Under the pieces are notes generated by a model, which was not told the origin of the DNA, ran no database searches, and saw only the letters and a list, made by a program, of their open reading frames with translations. Below are positions 14,878 to 15,193 of a DNA stretch of 15,193 bases, one piece after another. Within the stretch, counting starts at the first letter, position 1. Each line of letters begins with the position of its first letter. Location of the stretch: positions 1 through 15,193 of the forward strand of contig JAKMFY010000110.1 in the NCBI GenBank assembly GCA_022425185.1, given 5' to 3'. The translations under genes were made by a program, and so were the position numbers. This DNA comes from Candidatus Poseidoniaceae archaeon. GTDB lineage: Archaea; Thermoplasmatota; Poseidoniia; Poseidoniales; Poseidoniaceae.

Positions 14878-15186
14878 ATGAACAAGAATACCCTAAAGAA
14901 AAGCCTACGAATGATGATTGTACTCGGCGCACTCGTCCTGATCGCTCAGGGCGCAACTGCAGCCAATGTCGAAGATGATGGTGCCTACGATGATTGGGGC
15001 AAGTATATTGGAGCAGGAATTGCTCTCGGACTTGCTGCAATTGGCGCAGGTTTCTCCCAAGCAGCCATCGGTAGTGCTGCAGTTGGAATGATTGCAGAAG
15101 ATGGATCCAAATTCGGACCTGCACTCATCTTCACGGCTCTTCCTGAGTCGATTGTTATTCTCGGTGCATTGCCACTCTTCCTCTGA
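14878..15186 (+). CDS. atpK: A-type ATP synthase subunit K (rotor proteolipid, c-subunit homologue)
   Basis: The 102-residue product starts with a basic, hydrophobic signal-like segment (KKSLRMMIVLGALVLIAQG, 7-25) and an alanine-rich site ATAA, then a short acidic stretch. The mature part has two membrane helices: GAGIALGLAAIGAGFSQAAIG (about 45-65) and, after the polar loop AEDGSKFG, ALIFTALPESIVILGALPLFL (82-102). E90 in ALPES is the ion-carrying carboxylate of the rotor ring. One hairpin with one carboxylate is the simple proteolipid type, not the fused larger forms. Only 12 residues follow E90, a short tail as I recall from haloarchaeal K subunits, so I do not call it truncated. It lies 28 bases after atpI; E, C, F, A, B and D are expected beyond the right edge. 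Confidence 0.93.
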   Translation: MNKNTLKKSLRMMIVLGALVLIAQGATAANVEDDGAYDDWGKYIGAGIALGLAAIGAGFSQAAIGSAAVGMIAEDGSKFGPALIFTALPESIVILGALPLFL

Positions 15187-15193
15187 AGATTGG

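Noticed and set aside
15150..15186. Frameshift or truncation at the end of atpK
   Set aside because: The tail after the key glutamate is short, but comparable to what I recall for haloarchaeal K subunits, and a stop directly follows a normal helix.

Overview
The window reads as a gene-dense archaeal chromosome segment, most likely from a marine aerobic member of Thermoplasmatota (Marine Group II, Poseidoniales). The lineage is an inference. It rests on archaeal-type PurP, archaeal RNA polymerase subunit Rpo6, the start of an A-type ATP synthase operon in H-I-K order, KaiC/ArlH-like ATPases, Shine-Dalgarno sites of the GGAG/GGTG type, and a full haem A pathway pointing to aerobic respiration. 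No insertion sequence, CRISPR array or other mobile element was seen, and no stretch over 300 bases lacks a gene.

Left part (1-5125): a partial purP on the minus strand diverges from a tryptophan 2,3-dioxygenase gene. The dioxygenase gene converges on, and overlaps by four bases, the minus-strand gene for Rpo6. Upstream of rpo6 on the same strand is a secreted, membrane-anchored thioredoxin-like protein. It diverges from ctaA and ctaB (haem A synthase and haem O synthase), which are translationally coupled. A minus-strand tRNA-Ser(GCU) with an encoded CCA end sits 5 bases beyond the ctaB stop.

Middle part (5194-11590): this is the most unusual region. A 980-residue surface protein (signal peptide, beta-rich ectodomain, C-terminal membrane anchor) is transcribed divergently from a four-gene unit. 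That unit encodes a pilin-like membrane protein with a C-terminal lamin-tail-like domain, one KaiC-like ATPase with an intact P-loop, and two KaiC/RecA-like relatives that have lost the P-loop lysine. Stop/start overlaps and a strong ribosome binding site over a stop codon couple the four genes. I know of no described system with exactly this composition. A cell-surface or pilus-like apparatus run by one active and two inactive ArlH/KaiC-like subunits is the main hypothesis.

Right part (11646-15186): a UbiE/MenG-like quinone methyltransferase is followed by A-type ATP synthase subunits H (peripheral stalk), I (membrane stator with an unusual histidine-rich linker) and K (rotor proteolipid with an N-terminal signal-like segment). 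The window ends just after K, so the rest of the operon should lie to the right. Haem A synthesis, quinone methylation and ATP synthase genes together give the window a respiratory theme around the surface-protein module.
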